Positions 1-10,767 are shown, counted from the first letter of the stretch. The stretch: DNA of 64,000 nt from CAZOOK01 sp964581385 (GCA_964581385.1 CAZOOK010000004.1:124001-188000), one strand, 5' to 3'. The notes: generated from the sequence alone by a model not told the origin. Numbers and translations are program-made.

Positions 1-1288
<1,288 letters not shown>

Positions 1289-1302
1289 CGGGGAATTTTA
1301 GA

Positions 1303-1348
1303 GCTTATCCGTGAATAAATCGCGGACACGATGTATTCACGGATAAGC
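1303..1348. repeat. Perfect 15-bp inverted repeat between ribF and ileS
   Basis: The arms GCTTATCCGTGAATA (1303-1317) and TATTCACGGATAAGC (1334-1348) are exact reverse complements around a 16-base loop. It fills most of the gap between the ribF stop and the ileS start. On the transcribed (minus) strand no T-run follows, so it does not look like an ordinary intrinsic terminator. It could be a processing or stability hairpin inside the operon, or a REP-type insertion. Confidence 0.7.
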
Positions 1349-1350
1349 GC

Positions 1351-2277
1351 TTAGGCTAATAGCATCCGCGCCTGTGCAGCGTCGCGCTGCATCTGTTCGG
1401 CCAGCGCTTCGAGCGAATCGAAGTGCATCTCAGGCCGCAGATAACGGACGAATTCGATTTCGATCTCGCGTCCGTACCAATCGTCCGAGTTATCGAAAAA
1501 ATGAGTTTCCAGCAGTGGCCGCGTACCACCGACCGTCGGCCGCACACCCAAGCTCGCGACGCCGGACCAGCGCCGCCGTTCGCCAGTGGCCCAGCCGACC
1601 ACCGCATAGATACCGAGCCGCAGCGCGGGCACGTGACGCAGATGGATATTGGCGGTGCGCATCCCGAGCTTGCGCCCCAGCTTCAAACCGTGCCGCACGC
1701 GTCCGATCATCGAGTGGCGCCGGCCGAGCTGGCGTTCGATGCGATCCAGATCCGCAGTCGCCATCGCTTCACGGATCGCGGTTGAGCTGCAGCGCTCGTT
1801 ACCCGCCATCACTGCGTCGACGATGTCCGCGACCGCGCCGCGCGCGGTGACGTGCTGCCGCAACTGTGCACTGTCGCCCATGCGGTTCGCACCGTAACGG
1901 AAATCGACTCCGACCACGACGGCGCGCGCGCCGAGACGATCCAGAATCAGGTCATCGACGAAACTCTCGGCGCTCATAGCGGCCAGACCGGCATCGAAAC
2001 GCAGACAGATCAGGCGATCCATGCCGACGCGTTCGAAGCGGCGCATCTTGTCGCGGAACTCGCTGATACGCGGCGGCGCACGATCCGGCGTGAAGAACTC
2101 GCGCGGCGTCGGCTCGAAAAACATTGCAGTCGATGGCACGCCCAGTTTGCGTCCATGCTCTCGGGCATGCGCCAGCAACTCCTGATGGCCGCGGTGCAGA
2201 CCATCGAAGTTACCGATCGCGAGCGCGCAACCGCGATGGCGATCGCGCAGATTGTGCAGACCGCGAATCAATTCCAT
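1351..2277 (-). CDS. ribF: Bifunctional riboflavin kinase / FAD synthetase
   Basis: Makes FMN from riboflavin and then FAD from FMN, in the cytoplasm. The 308-residue product starts MELIRGLHNL, matching the family's usual opening, so the ATG at 2277 was chosen over the much longer open frame upstream, which overlaps murJ. The FAD synthetase half has GNFDGLHRGH near residues 22-31. The C-terminal flavokinase half has GRVRHGLKLGRKLGM. In that half the normally conserved PTAN motif reads RTAN, with the proline replaced by arginine. Length is typical for RibF. It lies 35 bases after murJ and 62 before ileS, in a conserved three-gene unit. No good ribosome site is visible, suggesting translational coupling to murJ. 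Confidence 0.95.
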   Translation of the reverse strand: MELIRGLHNLRDRHRGCALAIGNFDGLHRGHQELLAHAREHGRKLGVPSTAMFFEPTPREFFTPDRAPPRISEFRDKMRRFERVGMDRLICLRFDAGLAAMSAESFVDDLILDRLGARAVVVGVDFRYGANRMGDSAQLRQHVTARGAVADIVDAVMAGNERCSSTAIREAMATADLDRIERQLGRRHSMIGRVRHGLKLGRKLGMRTANIHLRHVPALRLGIYAVVGWATGERRRWSGVASLGVRPTVGGTRPLLETHFFDNSDDWYGREIEIEFVRYLRPEMHFDSLEALAEQMQRDAAQARMLLA

Positions 2278-2312
2278 GGAAGATATGGGCGAGAGGTCAC
2301 TGGCGATGGCGA

Positions 2313-3926
2313 TTATACGGCCGAGGTCGGCGCCGACCGCAGGTGGCTTGGCCGCAAACCAGCCGCAAACAGCACCGCGAAGTAGCTTGTGATCGCCACG
2401 GCGATCACTGCGGCAAGCCGCGCGGCACGGACCCAGGTCCCCATGGCGATCCACGTCGCCAGATCGCTGGACATCGCTATGACCACGGCCGCTAGCGCCG
2501 CATTGGCGAGCAGGATGCGTAAGGAGAATGCGCCCCATCCCGCGCCGGGCCGATAAACACCGTCGCGCTTGAGCCGATGAAACAGCAGCGCGGAATTTAG
2601 GCAGGCGGTCAGTGAAGTCGATGCGGCCAGGCCAGCATGCGCAGCAGGCAACCGCCAGATTTTGGCCGCTGCGAACAAAGCCAGGCTCATTGCTATGCCG
2701 ATCGCCAGTGAAATCACCGCGAATCGCACCGGCAGACGTGTCTCCTGACGTGCATAAAAGCCCGGCACCAATACCTTCACGAACGAAAACCCCATAAAAC
2801 CGATCGAATACGCCCACAGCGCGCAAGTCGTCATCTCGACGTCCCGGGCGGAGAAGTGGCCGTGCCCATAGATGGTGGCGACCAGCGGCCCAGCCAATAG
2901 GACCATGCCCACCGCAGCGGGCAAACCGATGACCAGAACCGTGCGCAAAGCCCAGTCGAGCGTGCGTGAAAACTGATCCGTGGACTGGCTGGCGTGATGG
3001 GCGGAGAGCGTCGGCAGGATCGCGGTGCCGATGGCGATACTGAAAATTCCGAGCGGGAACTCCATCAGCCGGTTCGCATAGTAGAGCCAGCTCACCGCAC
3101 CGTCGCCAAGGTTCGTCGAAAGATTCGAGTTGAGCAGAAGACTGATTTGCGCAATCGACGAGCCGACCATGACCGGCACCATCAAGGCGACAATGCGTCG
3201 CACGCGGGCGTCATGCCAGCCCCAGCGCGGCCACGGTAACAGTCCGAGGCCCGCCATCTGCGGCAACTGGAATGCGAACTGGAGAATACCGGCTGCAAAT
3301 ACTGCGTATGCCAGAACCTGCACCGATCCGGAGTCAACGAAGGCGGCGGCAATGATGCAAACATTTAAAATCACCGGCGTAAAGGCCGGCACCGCAAAGC
3401 GTCCATAACTGTTCAGCACACCGCCGACCATCGACGTCAGTGAGATAAACATTAAATATGGGAAGGTCCAGCGCAGTAATTCGGTGCTGAGCGTCTGCTT
3501 GGCCGGATCGGCACTGAACCCGGACGCGAAGAGCCACACCAGCACCGGCGCTGCCAGACACCCAACCACTGTAATCAGCGAGAGAACGCCGCCAAGCGTT
3601 CCCATGACCACGGCGGCAAGATCGCGCGCCGCTTCGTGCGATTGCCGGGTCTTGGTTTCAGTAAAGACCGGCACGAAGGCCTGTGAAAACGCACCTTCGG
3701 CAAACATGCGCCGTCCGAAATTCGGGATCATCAGCGCGACCAGAAACGCATCCATGCCACTGCCCGCACCAAATGCAGCCGCGAGCATGATTTCGCGGAC
3801 AAAACCCAGCACACGTGAAACCAGTGTCAGCCCACCGATGATGCCGGTCGATTTAGCGAGATTCTTACTCAAGCGTTGAATTGGATGAGGATTGACAGCG
3901 GGAAGCAAAGCCCGGGATACTAGCAA
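2313..3926 (-). CDS. murJ: Lipid II flippase MurJ
   Basis: Inner-membrane MOP-superfamily flippase that moves lipid II to the periplasmic face for peptidoglycan synthesis. The product is rich in hydrophobic helices and carries family-typical segments: LVSRVLGFVRE near the N-terminus, then GMDAFLVALMIPN and the highly conserved FAEGAFSQAFVPVF. The start given is a TTG at 3926, preceded by a GAGAGGG ribosome site. A second TTG at 3872 (SKNLAKSTG onward) would match the N-terminus of most homologues but has no ribosome site, so the first 18 residues are uncertain. It is divergent from rpsT across 77 bases and heads the murJ-ribF-ileS operon. Confidence 0.95.
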   Translation of the reverse strand: MLVSRALLPAVNPHPIQRLSKNLAKSTGIIGGLTLVSRVLGFVREIMLAAAFGAGSGMDAFLVALMIPNFGRRMFAEGAFSQAFVPVFTETKTRQSHEAARDLAAVVMGTLGGVLSLITVVGCLAAPVLVWLFASGFSADPAKQTLSTELLRWTFPYLMFISLTSMVGGVLNSYGRFAVPAFTPVILNVCIIAAAFVDSGSVQVLAYAVFAAGILQFAFQLPQMAGLGLLPWPRWGWHDARVRRIVALMVPVMVGSSIAQISLLLNSNLSTNLGDGAVSWLYYANRLMEFPLGIFSIAIGTAILPTLSAHHASQSTDQFSRTLDWALRTVLVIGLPAAVGMVLLAGPLVATIYGHGHFSARDVEMTTCALWAYSIGFMGFSFVKVLVPGFYARQETRLPVRFAVISLAIGIAMSLALFAAAKIWRLPAAHAGLAASTSLTACLNSALLFHRLKRDGVYRPGAGWGAFSLRILLANAALAAVVIAMSSDLATWIAMGTWVRAARLAAVIAVAITSYFAVLFAAGLRPSHLRSAPTSAV

Positions 3927-4003
3927 ACTCGCCCTCTCAATGTGAGAGCGGTGTTTTCAACAAGGTTTATCCAGGACTTACTGGAATTTCCGGAGTTTCC
4001 GCT

Positions 4004-4267
4004 TTGGCCAATATCGCTTCTGCGCGTAAGCGCGCCCGTCAGTCCGAAAAGAACCGGACCCGCAATGCCAGCCAGCGCTCAATGGTGCGCACGCTGATCA
4101 AGAAAGTCACGAAGGCCGTCGAAGTCAAGGACAAGGCTGCTGCCGAAACCGCCTACAAAGAAATGGTCCCGGTACTGGATCGCTATGCGGACCATGGCCT
4201 GATCCATAAGAATAAGGCCGCACGTCACAAGAGCCGTCTGTCAGCGCACATTAAAGCGCTGGCCTGA
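4004..4267 (+). CDS. rpsT: 30S ribosomal protein S20
   Basis: Primary 16S rRNA-binding protein of the small subunit. The 87-residue product begins MANIASARKRARQSEKNRTR, with the lysine/arginine-rich helical pattern of S20 and the usual length. The start codon is TTG (4004), with GGAG seven bases upstream (3992-3995). An ATG is not available in frame nearby. A TTG start is also used by E. coli rpsT, where it takes part in translational autocontrol, so the same poor start here may be functional. The gene stands alone, divergent from murJ, and is closed by a clear terminator. Confidence 0.98.
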   Translation: MANIASARKRARQSEKNRTRNASQRSMVRTLIKKVTKAVEVKDKAAAETAYKEMVPVLDRYADHGLIHKNKAARHKSRLSAHIKALA

Positions 4268-4322
4268 AATATCGTGGTCAGGCGCCGGATTCCGAGGCGC
4301 CATTCTGCAAGCTGACTACCAG

Positions 4323-4355
4323 CCGCCCCGCAGGATGCCAGGGCGGTTTTTGTTT
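4323..4355 (+). terminator. Intrinsic terminator of rpsT
   Basis: CCGCCC (4323-4328) pairs with GGGCGG (4341-4346), immediately followed by TTTTTGTTT. It sits 56 bases after the rpsT stop. In the opposite direction there is no T-run, so it is one-way and does not serve fabH. Confidence 0.85.
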
Positions 4356-4378
4356 GGACTCACTCTCTAAGCTCAGAT

Positions 4379-5341
4379 CTACCAGCGCAACACGACCGCG
4401 CCCCAGGTCATTCCGCCGCCGACACCTTCCATCAGCACCAGATGTCCGGATTTGATACGTCCGTCACGCACGGCCGCATCCAGCGCCAGTGGCACCGATG
4501 CTGCCGAAGTATTGCCTTGCCGGGCTACGGTGGTCACAACTTTTTCTTTTGGCACACCGATTTTCTCAGCCAGCGTGTTGATGATGCGGATATTGGCTTG
4601 GTGTGGTACGAACCAGTCGACATCCGCCGCCGTCAGGCCATTGTGCGCAAGCGCCGCTTTCGCACAGGCATCCAGCTGCGTAACCGCGACGCGATAGACG
4701 GCCTGTCCATCCATTTCCAGAAAGGGGCTGCCGCGCAGTTCGCCACTGCTGATACCACCGGGTACGCGCAGGATATGCGCGAGACTGCCATCCGCATGTA
4801 AATGGCTCGACATCAGGCCCGGCTCAGTTGATTGCTTGAGCACGACGGCCCCGGCGCCGTCACCGAACAGCACGCAGGTGCGACGGTCGTTCCAGTCGAG
4901 GATGCGGGAGAACACTTCGGCGCCGATGACAAGCGCGCAGCGATGCTGTCCGCAGGCGACGAATTTGTCGGCGATCGACAGTGCGTAAATGAAGCCCGTG
5001 CAGACCGCCTGCACGTCGAAAGCGGCACCCTGCTTGACGCCCAGCTTGGCCTGTACGAGACAGGCCGTGGACGGAAATATCATGTCCTCAGTCGTAGTCG
5101 CGACCACGATGAGATCGATATCGTCGGCGCTCACGCCGGCAGCCTCCATCGCCTGCCGCGCCGCCGCGACGGCCAGATCGCTGGTCATCTCGCCTTCTGC
5201 CGCCACATGTCGGGCCTCGATGCCGGTGCGGGAAACAATCCACTCGTCGGTAGTCTCGATGCGTGCTTCCAAGTCTCGGTTGGTAACGACTTTTTCAGGC
5301 AGATAGCTGCCCGTGCCGACAATCCGCGAATAGGTCTTCAT
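4379..5341 (-). CDS. fabH: Beta-ketoacyl-ACP synthase III
   Basis: Condenses acetyl-CoA with malonyl-ACP to start type II fatty acid synthesis. The 320-residue thiolase-fold protein has the full KAS III triad: Cys114 in DVQAVCTGFIYA, His247 in VPHQANIR and Asn277 in GNTSAAS. MKTYSRIVGTGSYLPEK is the usual N-terminus and fixes the start at 5341. The open frame continues upstream but without family similarity. The neighbours are not plsX, fabD, fabG or acpP, with which fabH is commonly clustered. It therefore sits alone, convergent with rpsT, and may be either the housekeeping copy moved or a second FabH. The 266 bases between its start and the next gene contain no other recognisable feature. 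Confidence 0.95.
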   Translation of the reverse strand: MKTYSRIVGTGSYLPEKVVTNRDLEARIETTDEWIVSRTGIEARHVAAEGEMTSDLAVAAARQAMEAAGVSADDIDLIVVATTTEDMIFPSTACLVQAKLGVKQGAAFDVQAVCTGFIYALSIADKFVACGQHRCALVIGAEVFSRILDWNDRRTCVLFGDGAGAVVLKQSTEPGLMSSHLHADGSLAHILRVPGGISSGELRGSPFLEMDGQAVYRVAVTQLDACAKAALAHNGLTAADVDWFVPHQANIRIINTLAEKIGVPKEKVVTTVARQGNTSAASVPLALDAAVRDGRIKSGHLVLMEGVGGGMTWGAVVLRW

Positions 5342-5607
5342 GAGTGCTGAGGTGCCGTTAATTGATGTTTTATGGAGACCTGACTGTTGATCCCCCGACG
5401 GGATATCGATCAAGCCGTCCGCTATTCTAGCTGGCACAAGCGAGCAACAGCTTCCATCGATCGGATGATGCTTGACTTGGAAGTACGCGAGACTCTGGAT
5501 TGCGCGATCAGGATAACTTTCTTGCTTTCGGACTACGGTACGGCGCACTCCCCGGACGACGCGGACAAAAGCGGGAACACGGCAGCCGTGTTCCCGCGGT
5601 GTCAACA

Positions 5608-6288
5608 TCAAAACGGTACGCGCAGGCCCGCACGATAGTCGTAATAGATATCGCTGAAATCGCCACCGCTGGTGGTAGTCAGATGTGACCAGTGGTATTC
5701 GGCGAAAAATTCGATCGGGCTGCGATAAACCCGCCCCCGACCGAGCGGAAACGACACGCCGCCGATCGCTTCCTGACCATGCGAATCGGACAGATCGAGA
5801 TATCCCCCTTCCAGATAGAACGCTACTGGACCGGCCCAAGTCTTGAAGCCTACCGAATAGCCGAGACCGTCATTGTTGTCGCGCCCGTAATCAATGCCGC
5901 CTGAGCTGTAGTCAAAGCCATAATGCACGTAATCGATTTTTCCGTAGAGTATCAGCGGCTGGTTCGGCATCGGAAACTGGATGCCGCCGCCGCCACGCAC
6001 CTGTTCTGTTTTCTGGCGCAAACCGTCGTAGATATCGGTTGGGGCCGCATACTCGTTGTTGTATTGATACGACGCATTGGTGAATAGACCGTATGGCAGG
6101 TTCCACTGCGCATCGATGCCGACGCCGCTACCGCTAGGATTGCTCGGTTCGCCCTCGAGTTTCTGATTCGCGTAACTGTAGTAAACGCCGAAATCACCGG
6201 AACCTGGCGGCGGGTTGCCATCAGCAAAAGTGTTTACGGGTACAGCAACGACTGGGGCAAGACTCAGCAGAAAAAGCAGTTTGCGCAT
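5608..6288 (-). CDS. Predicted outer-membrane beta-barrel protein
   Basis: No named family recognised. The 226-residue product starts with a clear signal peptide (MRKLLFLLSLAPVVAVPVNTFADG, likely cleaved after Ala) and continues as alternating aromatic and polar strands: FGVYYSYANQKL, LFTNASYQYNN, LILYGKIDYVHYGFDY, LGYSVGFKTWAG, IEFFAEYHWSHL. It ends in the barrel-type C-terminus YDYRAGLRVPF with a terminal Phe. This is the pattern of an 8- to 10-stranded outer-membrane porin-like or OmpA-like barrel. The ATG at 6288 was chosen because the 30 extra upstream residues would bury the signal peptide. It stands alone with no operon partner, so its ligand is unknown. Confidence 0.75.
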   Translation of the reverse strand: MRKLLFLLSLAPVVAVPVNTFADGNPPPGSGDFGVYYSYANQKLEGEPSNPSGSGVGIDAQWNLPYGLFTNASYQYNNEYAAPTDIYDGLRQKTEQVRGGGGIQFPMPNQPLILYGKIDYVHYGFDYSSGGIDYGRDNNDGLGYSVGFKTWAGPVAFYLEGGYLDLSDSHGQEAIGGVSFPLGRGRVYRSPIEFFAEYHWSHLTTTSGGDFSDIYYDYRAGLRVPF

Positions 6289-6813
6289 TTTGATTTGTGT
6301 CCAGGAACCCCTTTCTCGCACCAATATCGGAAAGCGTGCGCTCCGGTTCGGGGCGGGCCGGAAATTCCCGCCCATCAAATCCTTGTAGCGGTGAATCGCT
6401 GCTGAATACGACGAGCGCGATTTCGCAAACCGTGCCTCAAAGCCAGAAACAATTTGAATATTGACGCAGATCGTTCACTGCGCAGACACGTTCCCGCGCA
6501 ATCCAAGAACAATGGGCACTGAAGGATCGATAACTCCCACAAATTGCGCTAAGCGGCCGACCGATTCGGCGTCGTTACCAAGTTTTTTTTGCGCCAGCCC
6601 GGGGCCGTGCGAGCGCGACTGTCATCTCCAGCACAGACGTGATTTGTTGCAGAGCAACAACCCATCTTATCAATTGGTTATGGAGCTAAATCTCTGCCGA
6701 ATGCGCCGCCACGCATTGCATCGAAATATAGTCACCGATTCATTCAACAAATTGAAGTTGACGTTGTCTTAGAAAGTGCCAGTATTGGCTTTGGATTCCA
6801 CTGGAGGGAACCG
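6289..6813. other. Intergenic region with no supported gene
   Basis: It separates two divergent genes for exported proteins, so promoters for both should lie here. A TTGACG hexamer at 6758-6763, 17 bases before AGTATT at 6781, is a possible promoter for the downstream gene, but it is weak. A 103-codon open frame at 6461-6772 has no ribosome site or recognisable sequence and was not accepted. Confidence 0.5.
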
Positions 6814-8034
6814 ATGAAGAGCGCGGCAGGGAAAAGGATGGGCATTCGCGAAAGAATCGCTGTCACTGTAATTGCCACGTTGTCGATTTTTCTGCTTTCA
6901 ACCGCAAGCAGCGCGGCAACATTCACCACGGAGTACAACTTCGCCGGCAATCCGGACGCCTCAACTCCGGTACGCAATGGTCTGGTGATGGCCACCAGCG
7001 GCTGTCTTTATGGGATCAGCCAAGCTGGCGGTGTCAACAATGCAGGGGCGATTTTCAGAAGCACGCCGCAAGGACGGGAGAGCGTGATTTATTCATTCGC
7101 CGGAGGAGCTGATGGCGCAAGCCCAACCAGCATCCTGATTGGAAGCAACGGGAACCTCTATGGCACCACCCTGACCGGCGGAAGTAGCGGAAATGGCACC
7201 GTATGGATGCTGGCCGCGAGTGGTGGCAGCTGCGACCCGACAACAGGGACACTCACCACCCTGTACTCGTTCGGTGCTGGAACGGATGGCGGCAATCCTG
7301 GGAATCTCGTACAAGGAACCGACGGCAATTTATACGGAACCACACCAAATGGTGGAACGGGACCACGACAGCTGGGCACTGTCTTTAAGATTGCGCCGGA
7401 CGGCAGCGAATTCACGACGTTCTACAGCTTCACCGGCCGCTACGCCAATGATGGTGAAGATCCGACGAGCTTGATTCGAGGTAGCGACGGCAATCTATAC
7501 GGAACAGCTAACGGAGGAGATTCGCGGCGAGGAGCTGGTGCGGTGTTCAGACTCACCTTGGCAGGCGTCGAAACCGTCACGCATAAATTCGGCGGCAATT
7601 ATCACAACGGCAGCGGAGATGGGATAGGCCCCAACAGCCTCACTCAAGGAACCGACGGCAATCTCTATGGCACGACCGCGGCGGGCAATCTGCCAAGCAA
7701 TGGAGGAACGCTATTTGTGATGGCGCCGGATGGAACTGCATTTTCCACGCTCTACGGATTTCAAGGAGCGGATGACGGTCTGACTCCCACTGTTGTACTT
7801 CTGAAAAACAGCAGCTTGTATGGTCTTACTGGCAATGGAGGAACTTATAACAGCGGTTCTATTTTCAGGTTCGCGGCGGGAATCAAGTCTATTGTCTATT
7901 CGTTTACGGGCGGGGCAGATGGTGCGCAACCGCTGGCATTGATTCCTGGTATTGGAAGCGCGTTTTTCGGCACAACATCCATGGCCGGAAATTCCAGCAA
8001 CAATGGAACTCTGTTCAGAGTTATTCTTCAATAG
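6814..8034 (+). CDS. Secreted GloVer-type tandem repeat protein
   Basis: Exported protein of 406 residues. A signal peptide (about residues 1-35, ending TASSAA) is followed by at least seven copies of a roughly 50-residue unit whose core is DGNLYGTTxxGG, then an aliphatic GTVF/GAVF segment and YSFxGGxDG. This is the repeat known as Gloeo_Verruco or GloVer (TIGR03803), which is predicted to form beta-propeller-like blades. The repeats run without interruption to the C-terminus, and no anchor or sorting motif is seen. The start is supported by GGAGGGAA just upstream of the ATG. Function is unknown; such proteins are usually cell-surface or extracellular. It is not in an operon. Confidence 0.8.
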   Translation: MKSAAGKRMGIRERIAVTVIATLSIFLLSTASSAATFTTEYNFAGNPDASTPVRNGLVMATSGCLYGISQAGGVNNAGAIFRSTPQGRESVIYSFAGGADGASPTSILIGSNGNLYGTTLTGGSSGNGTVWMLAASGGSCDPTTGTLTTLYSFGAGTDGGNPGNLVQGTDGNLYGTTPNGGTGPRQLGTVFKIAPDGSEFTTFYSFTGRYANDGEDPTSLIRGSDGNLYGTANGGDSRRGAGAVFRLTLAGVETVTHKFGGNYHNGSGDGIGPNSLTQGTDGNLYGTTAAGNLPSNGGTLFVMAPDGTAFSTLYGFQGADDGLTPTVVLLKNSSLYGLTGNGGTYNSGSIFRFAAGIKSIVYSFTGGADGAQPLALIPGIGSAFFGTTSMAGNSSNNGTLFRVILQ

Positions 8035-9204
8035 CTGCGGGGTGCGAATTCGAGGAGCAGCTATATCTTCACAAATATCCGAATAGCGACTGCAGTGAAT
8101 ACCGGGCGTTCGGATTGAGCCGTCGAACATCGTTCGGATCCCGCCTTTGTGTAGCGTCGCCCTTGTTGCCGAACAGCGGCATGAAGTCGGAACCGCTGCG
8201 CGCCACACATCTGATTCCGTTCAGCTCTTGCTGATATGACCAAGTACACGCAGGTCGACACCGATCTTTCACCACTGAGGGACTGCAGCCCCTGGAGGGA
8301 GAGTAGTTCCCGCGCGTGTATAGCCTTCCCCAATGCCGGCACCCATCCTGATTTTACGCGTTGGGCCAGCCACGAGTAGTAAGAATTACCGAATGTCGTG
8401 ACGGTGGCATTCGCCCCACTCCTCGCTGACGGCATAGCGCAGAGCTTAGTAACGCATCCAATCCAGATCTTGTCACTAGCAACCGGGCAACCGGAATTAC
8501 GCCGGCAAAAGTGTCGCCATCACTCAGCCACACATGTGGGCACATAGAAGAGAATGAGGCATTGCTCCTGCCAGCAAAGCGTAGTGCGCAGATGTTGTTC
8601 TGCCGCAGCCTACTGCAACTGCATTTAACCTATCGCGGTCCAGTCGAAATGATATTTCACGGCTTTAACGGCGGCAGGCACAACATATGCTGCTTGTCTC
8701 TAGGCCGCCGCCGGTATCGTAGGAATTGAATATCTCAACTAGTACGGGCTCTGTCAGGGGACACGCCAAAAGTATTCCTAATACTTTCGGTGCTCATCAA
8801 GGATTCGATGAAACCGCAATGAGAACATCCGATTTCTACGATGCCGGCCGCAGGCACCCGACGGTGTATCGCTTGACGTCGCGCACAACGGTTTTACGCC
8901 GCCCGCATAGACTTTATGCCGCACGCGCGCCCGGTACTCTCCGTCTTTTTCAGCCTTGCCAACGATCGCGTTCCCAACAGCGTCGGACGATTGCGGTCGA
9001 GAGGCGCATGCAGCAGACGCTTGATACGATCAGCGATAGGACGCAACAACACACGAGCCGTCTCTCTATTAACAGGACGTTCATCGAGCGAGATAGAGCC
9101 CTTCATTCTCTGATACGTGGCTGGCAGTCTCATCGATGCAAGCAATTTGTCCCGTTTAAAACCGTGGCCAAAGACACGTTGCAGCGGTAAACGAGGTTAG
9201 GGCA
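8035..9204. other. 1.17 kb gene-poor stretch
   Basis: Only short open frames occur (longest 154 codons at 8726-9190 on plus, 124 codons at 8061-8435 on minus). None has a convincing ribosome site, family motif or codon pattern like the neighbours. The composition is more even and less GC-rich in places than the flanking genes. It may be decayed coding sequence or a regulatory region, but no remnant could be named. Confidence 0.4.
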
Positions 9205-10767
9205 GTGACAGAATCATCTATATCTACACGAGGTACCAATTTTCCTGCGCTTACAGCCCCTGCGCTTACAGCCGTAGAGACGCAGGCGCTTTTGGCATCC
9301 ATCATTGAGTCGTCGCATGACGCAATTATCAGCAAGCGGCTTGATGGCGTCATAACATCCTGGAACCGCGGGGCCGAGCGCATTTTCGGGTACTCGGCAA
9401 TTGAGGCCGTTGGGAAGCACATTACACTTATCATTCCCCGCGAGCGCCTGCACGAAGAGGCGACCATTATTGAGCTGCTCCGCGCAGGAGAACGCGTCGA
9501 TCACTTCGAAACGTTACGACGTACCAAGTGGGGAGATTTAATTGACATTTCATTGACCGTCTCCCCGATACGCGACGGAGCCGGCAAAATCATTGGCGCC
9601 TCCAAGATCGCGCGCGATATTACGCTGCGAAAGAAAGCGGAAACCGCACTCAGGGAAGCCAATCAGCGCAAGGACGATTTTCTGGCGATCCTGTCCCATG
9701 AGTTGCGCAACCCACTGGCCCCGGTCGTCAATGCCGCCGAGCTGCTGCTGGCGAAGGCACCTCCGGGTAGCGAATTCGAATGGGCTGGAGCGGTTATTTC
9801 CCGGCAAGCACAGCACATGGTGCGTCTGATCGATGATCTGCTCGACGTGTCCCGCATCAATTCCGGAAAAATTATCCTGCGTCGCGAAGCGGTCGATCTG
9901 GCTCAGTGTATCGGTAATGCCATCGAAGCCAATCGTCCTTTCATCGATAGACAGGAACTGGAATTGACCGTTGCAGTGCCATCCGAGCCAATCTCTGTGG
10001 ACGGAGATCCGATCCGCCTGTCTCAGGTCTTTTCCAACCTGCTCAATAATGCCGCCAAATACACAGACCACGGCGGCCGCATTCGGATTGAGGCCGAATG
10101 CGATTCGGAAGTCGCTACGGTGCGTGTACGCGATACCGGCATTGGCATGCCGGCGGGAATTCTTGAAAACGTTTTCCGCATGTTCATGCAAGCGGACGAA
10201 AGCCGGACTCGATCACGGGGCGGTCTCGGTGTCGGACTGACTTTGGCGCGCATGCTCGTCGAAATGCACGGCGGCAGCGTGTCGGCCACCAGCGAAGGCG
10301 TTGGATGTGGCAGTGAATTTCTCGTCCGGCTTCCCATCAAGGCCACGCAGGTGGCGCACACTTCAGCAAAAGAGCGGTTACGGTCGAATTCGCCCTTGCG
10401 GCGACGGGTACTGATCGTGGATGACAATGAAGATGCGGCCAACAGCATGGCCTTGCTGCTCGGTTTATCCGATCACGAAGTAAAAGTCGTCTATGACGGC
10501 ATGGCTGCCGTGGTGGCGGCGGTGGAATTTCAGCCTGACGCCGTGCTGCTGGATCTGGGACTGCCCAAGCTTAGCGGCCACGAAGTCGCTCGGCGCATAC
10601 GCGCAAAGCTGGGGCAAAACGTTCTTCTGCTCGCACTGACCGGCTGGGGACATGAAAAAGATCGTCAAGCGTCCATCAATGCCGGGTTTAACCACCACCT
10701 GACGAAGCCGGTCGATGTACAGGCCGTAATGGATTTGCTCGCACGGCCGCTTGCCGTCGATCGGTAA
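9205..10767 (+). CDS. Soluble hybrid histidine kinase (PAS-HisKA-HATPase-REC)
   Basis: Sensor kinase of 520 residues with no membrane segment, hence cytoplasmic. A PAS domain spans about residues 25-145 (SHDAIISKRLDGVITSWNRG at its start). It is followed by HisKA with phospho-acceptor His165 in AILSHELRNPL, then an HATPase_c domain with N-box NLLNNAAKYTD, G1 DTGIGM and G2 GLGVGLTLA. The C-terminal receiver domain carries VLIVDDNED, acceptor Asp450 in LLDLGLP, and LTKPVD with the conserved lysine. The start is GTG with GAGG upstream. No separate response regulator or target gene is adjacent, so output must be through phosphotransfer or protein contact elsewhere. The PAS ligand cannot be read from the sequence. 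Confidence 0.92.
   Translation: MTESSISTRGTNFPALTAPALTAVETQALLASIIESSHDAIISKRLDGVITSWNRGAERIFGYSAIEAVGKHITLIIPRERLHEEATIIELLRAGERVDHFETLRRTKWGDLIDISLTVSPIRDGAGKIIGASKIARDITLRKKAETALREANQRKDDFLAILSHELRNPLAPVVNAAELLLAKAPPGSEFEWAGAVISRQAQHMVRLIDDLLDVSRINSGKIILRREAVDLAQCIGNAIEANRPFIDRQELELTVAVPSEPISVDGDPIRLSQVFSNLLNNAAKYTDHGGRIRIEAECDSEVATVRVRDTGIGMPAGILENVFRMFMQADESRTRSRGGLGVGLTLARMLVEMHGGSVSATSEGVGCGSEFLVRLPIKATQVAHTSAKERLRSNSPLRRRVLIVDDNEDAANSMALLLGLSDHEVKVVYDGMAAVVAAVEFQPDAVLLDLGLPKLSGHEVARRIRAKLGQNVLLLALTGWGHEKDRQASINAGFNHHLTKPVDVQAVMDLLARPLAVDR

Noticed and set aside
8726..9190. 154-codon plus frame and an 83-codon minus frame in the gap before the hybrid kinase
   Set aside because: No ribosome site, no family similarity and no coding-like composition; could not be supported as a gene.
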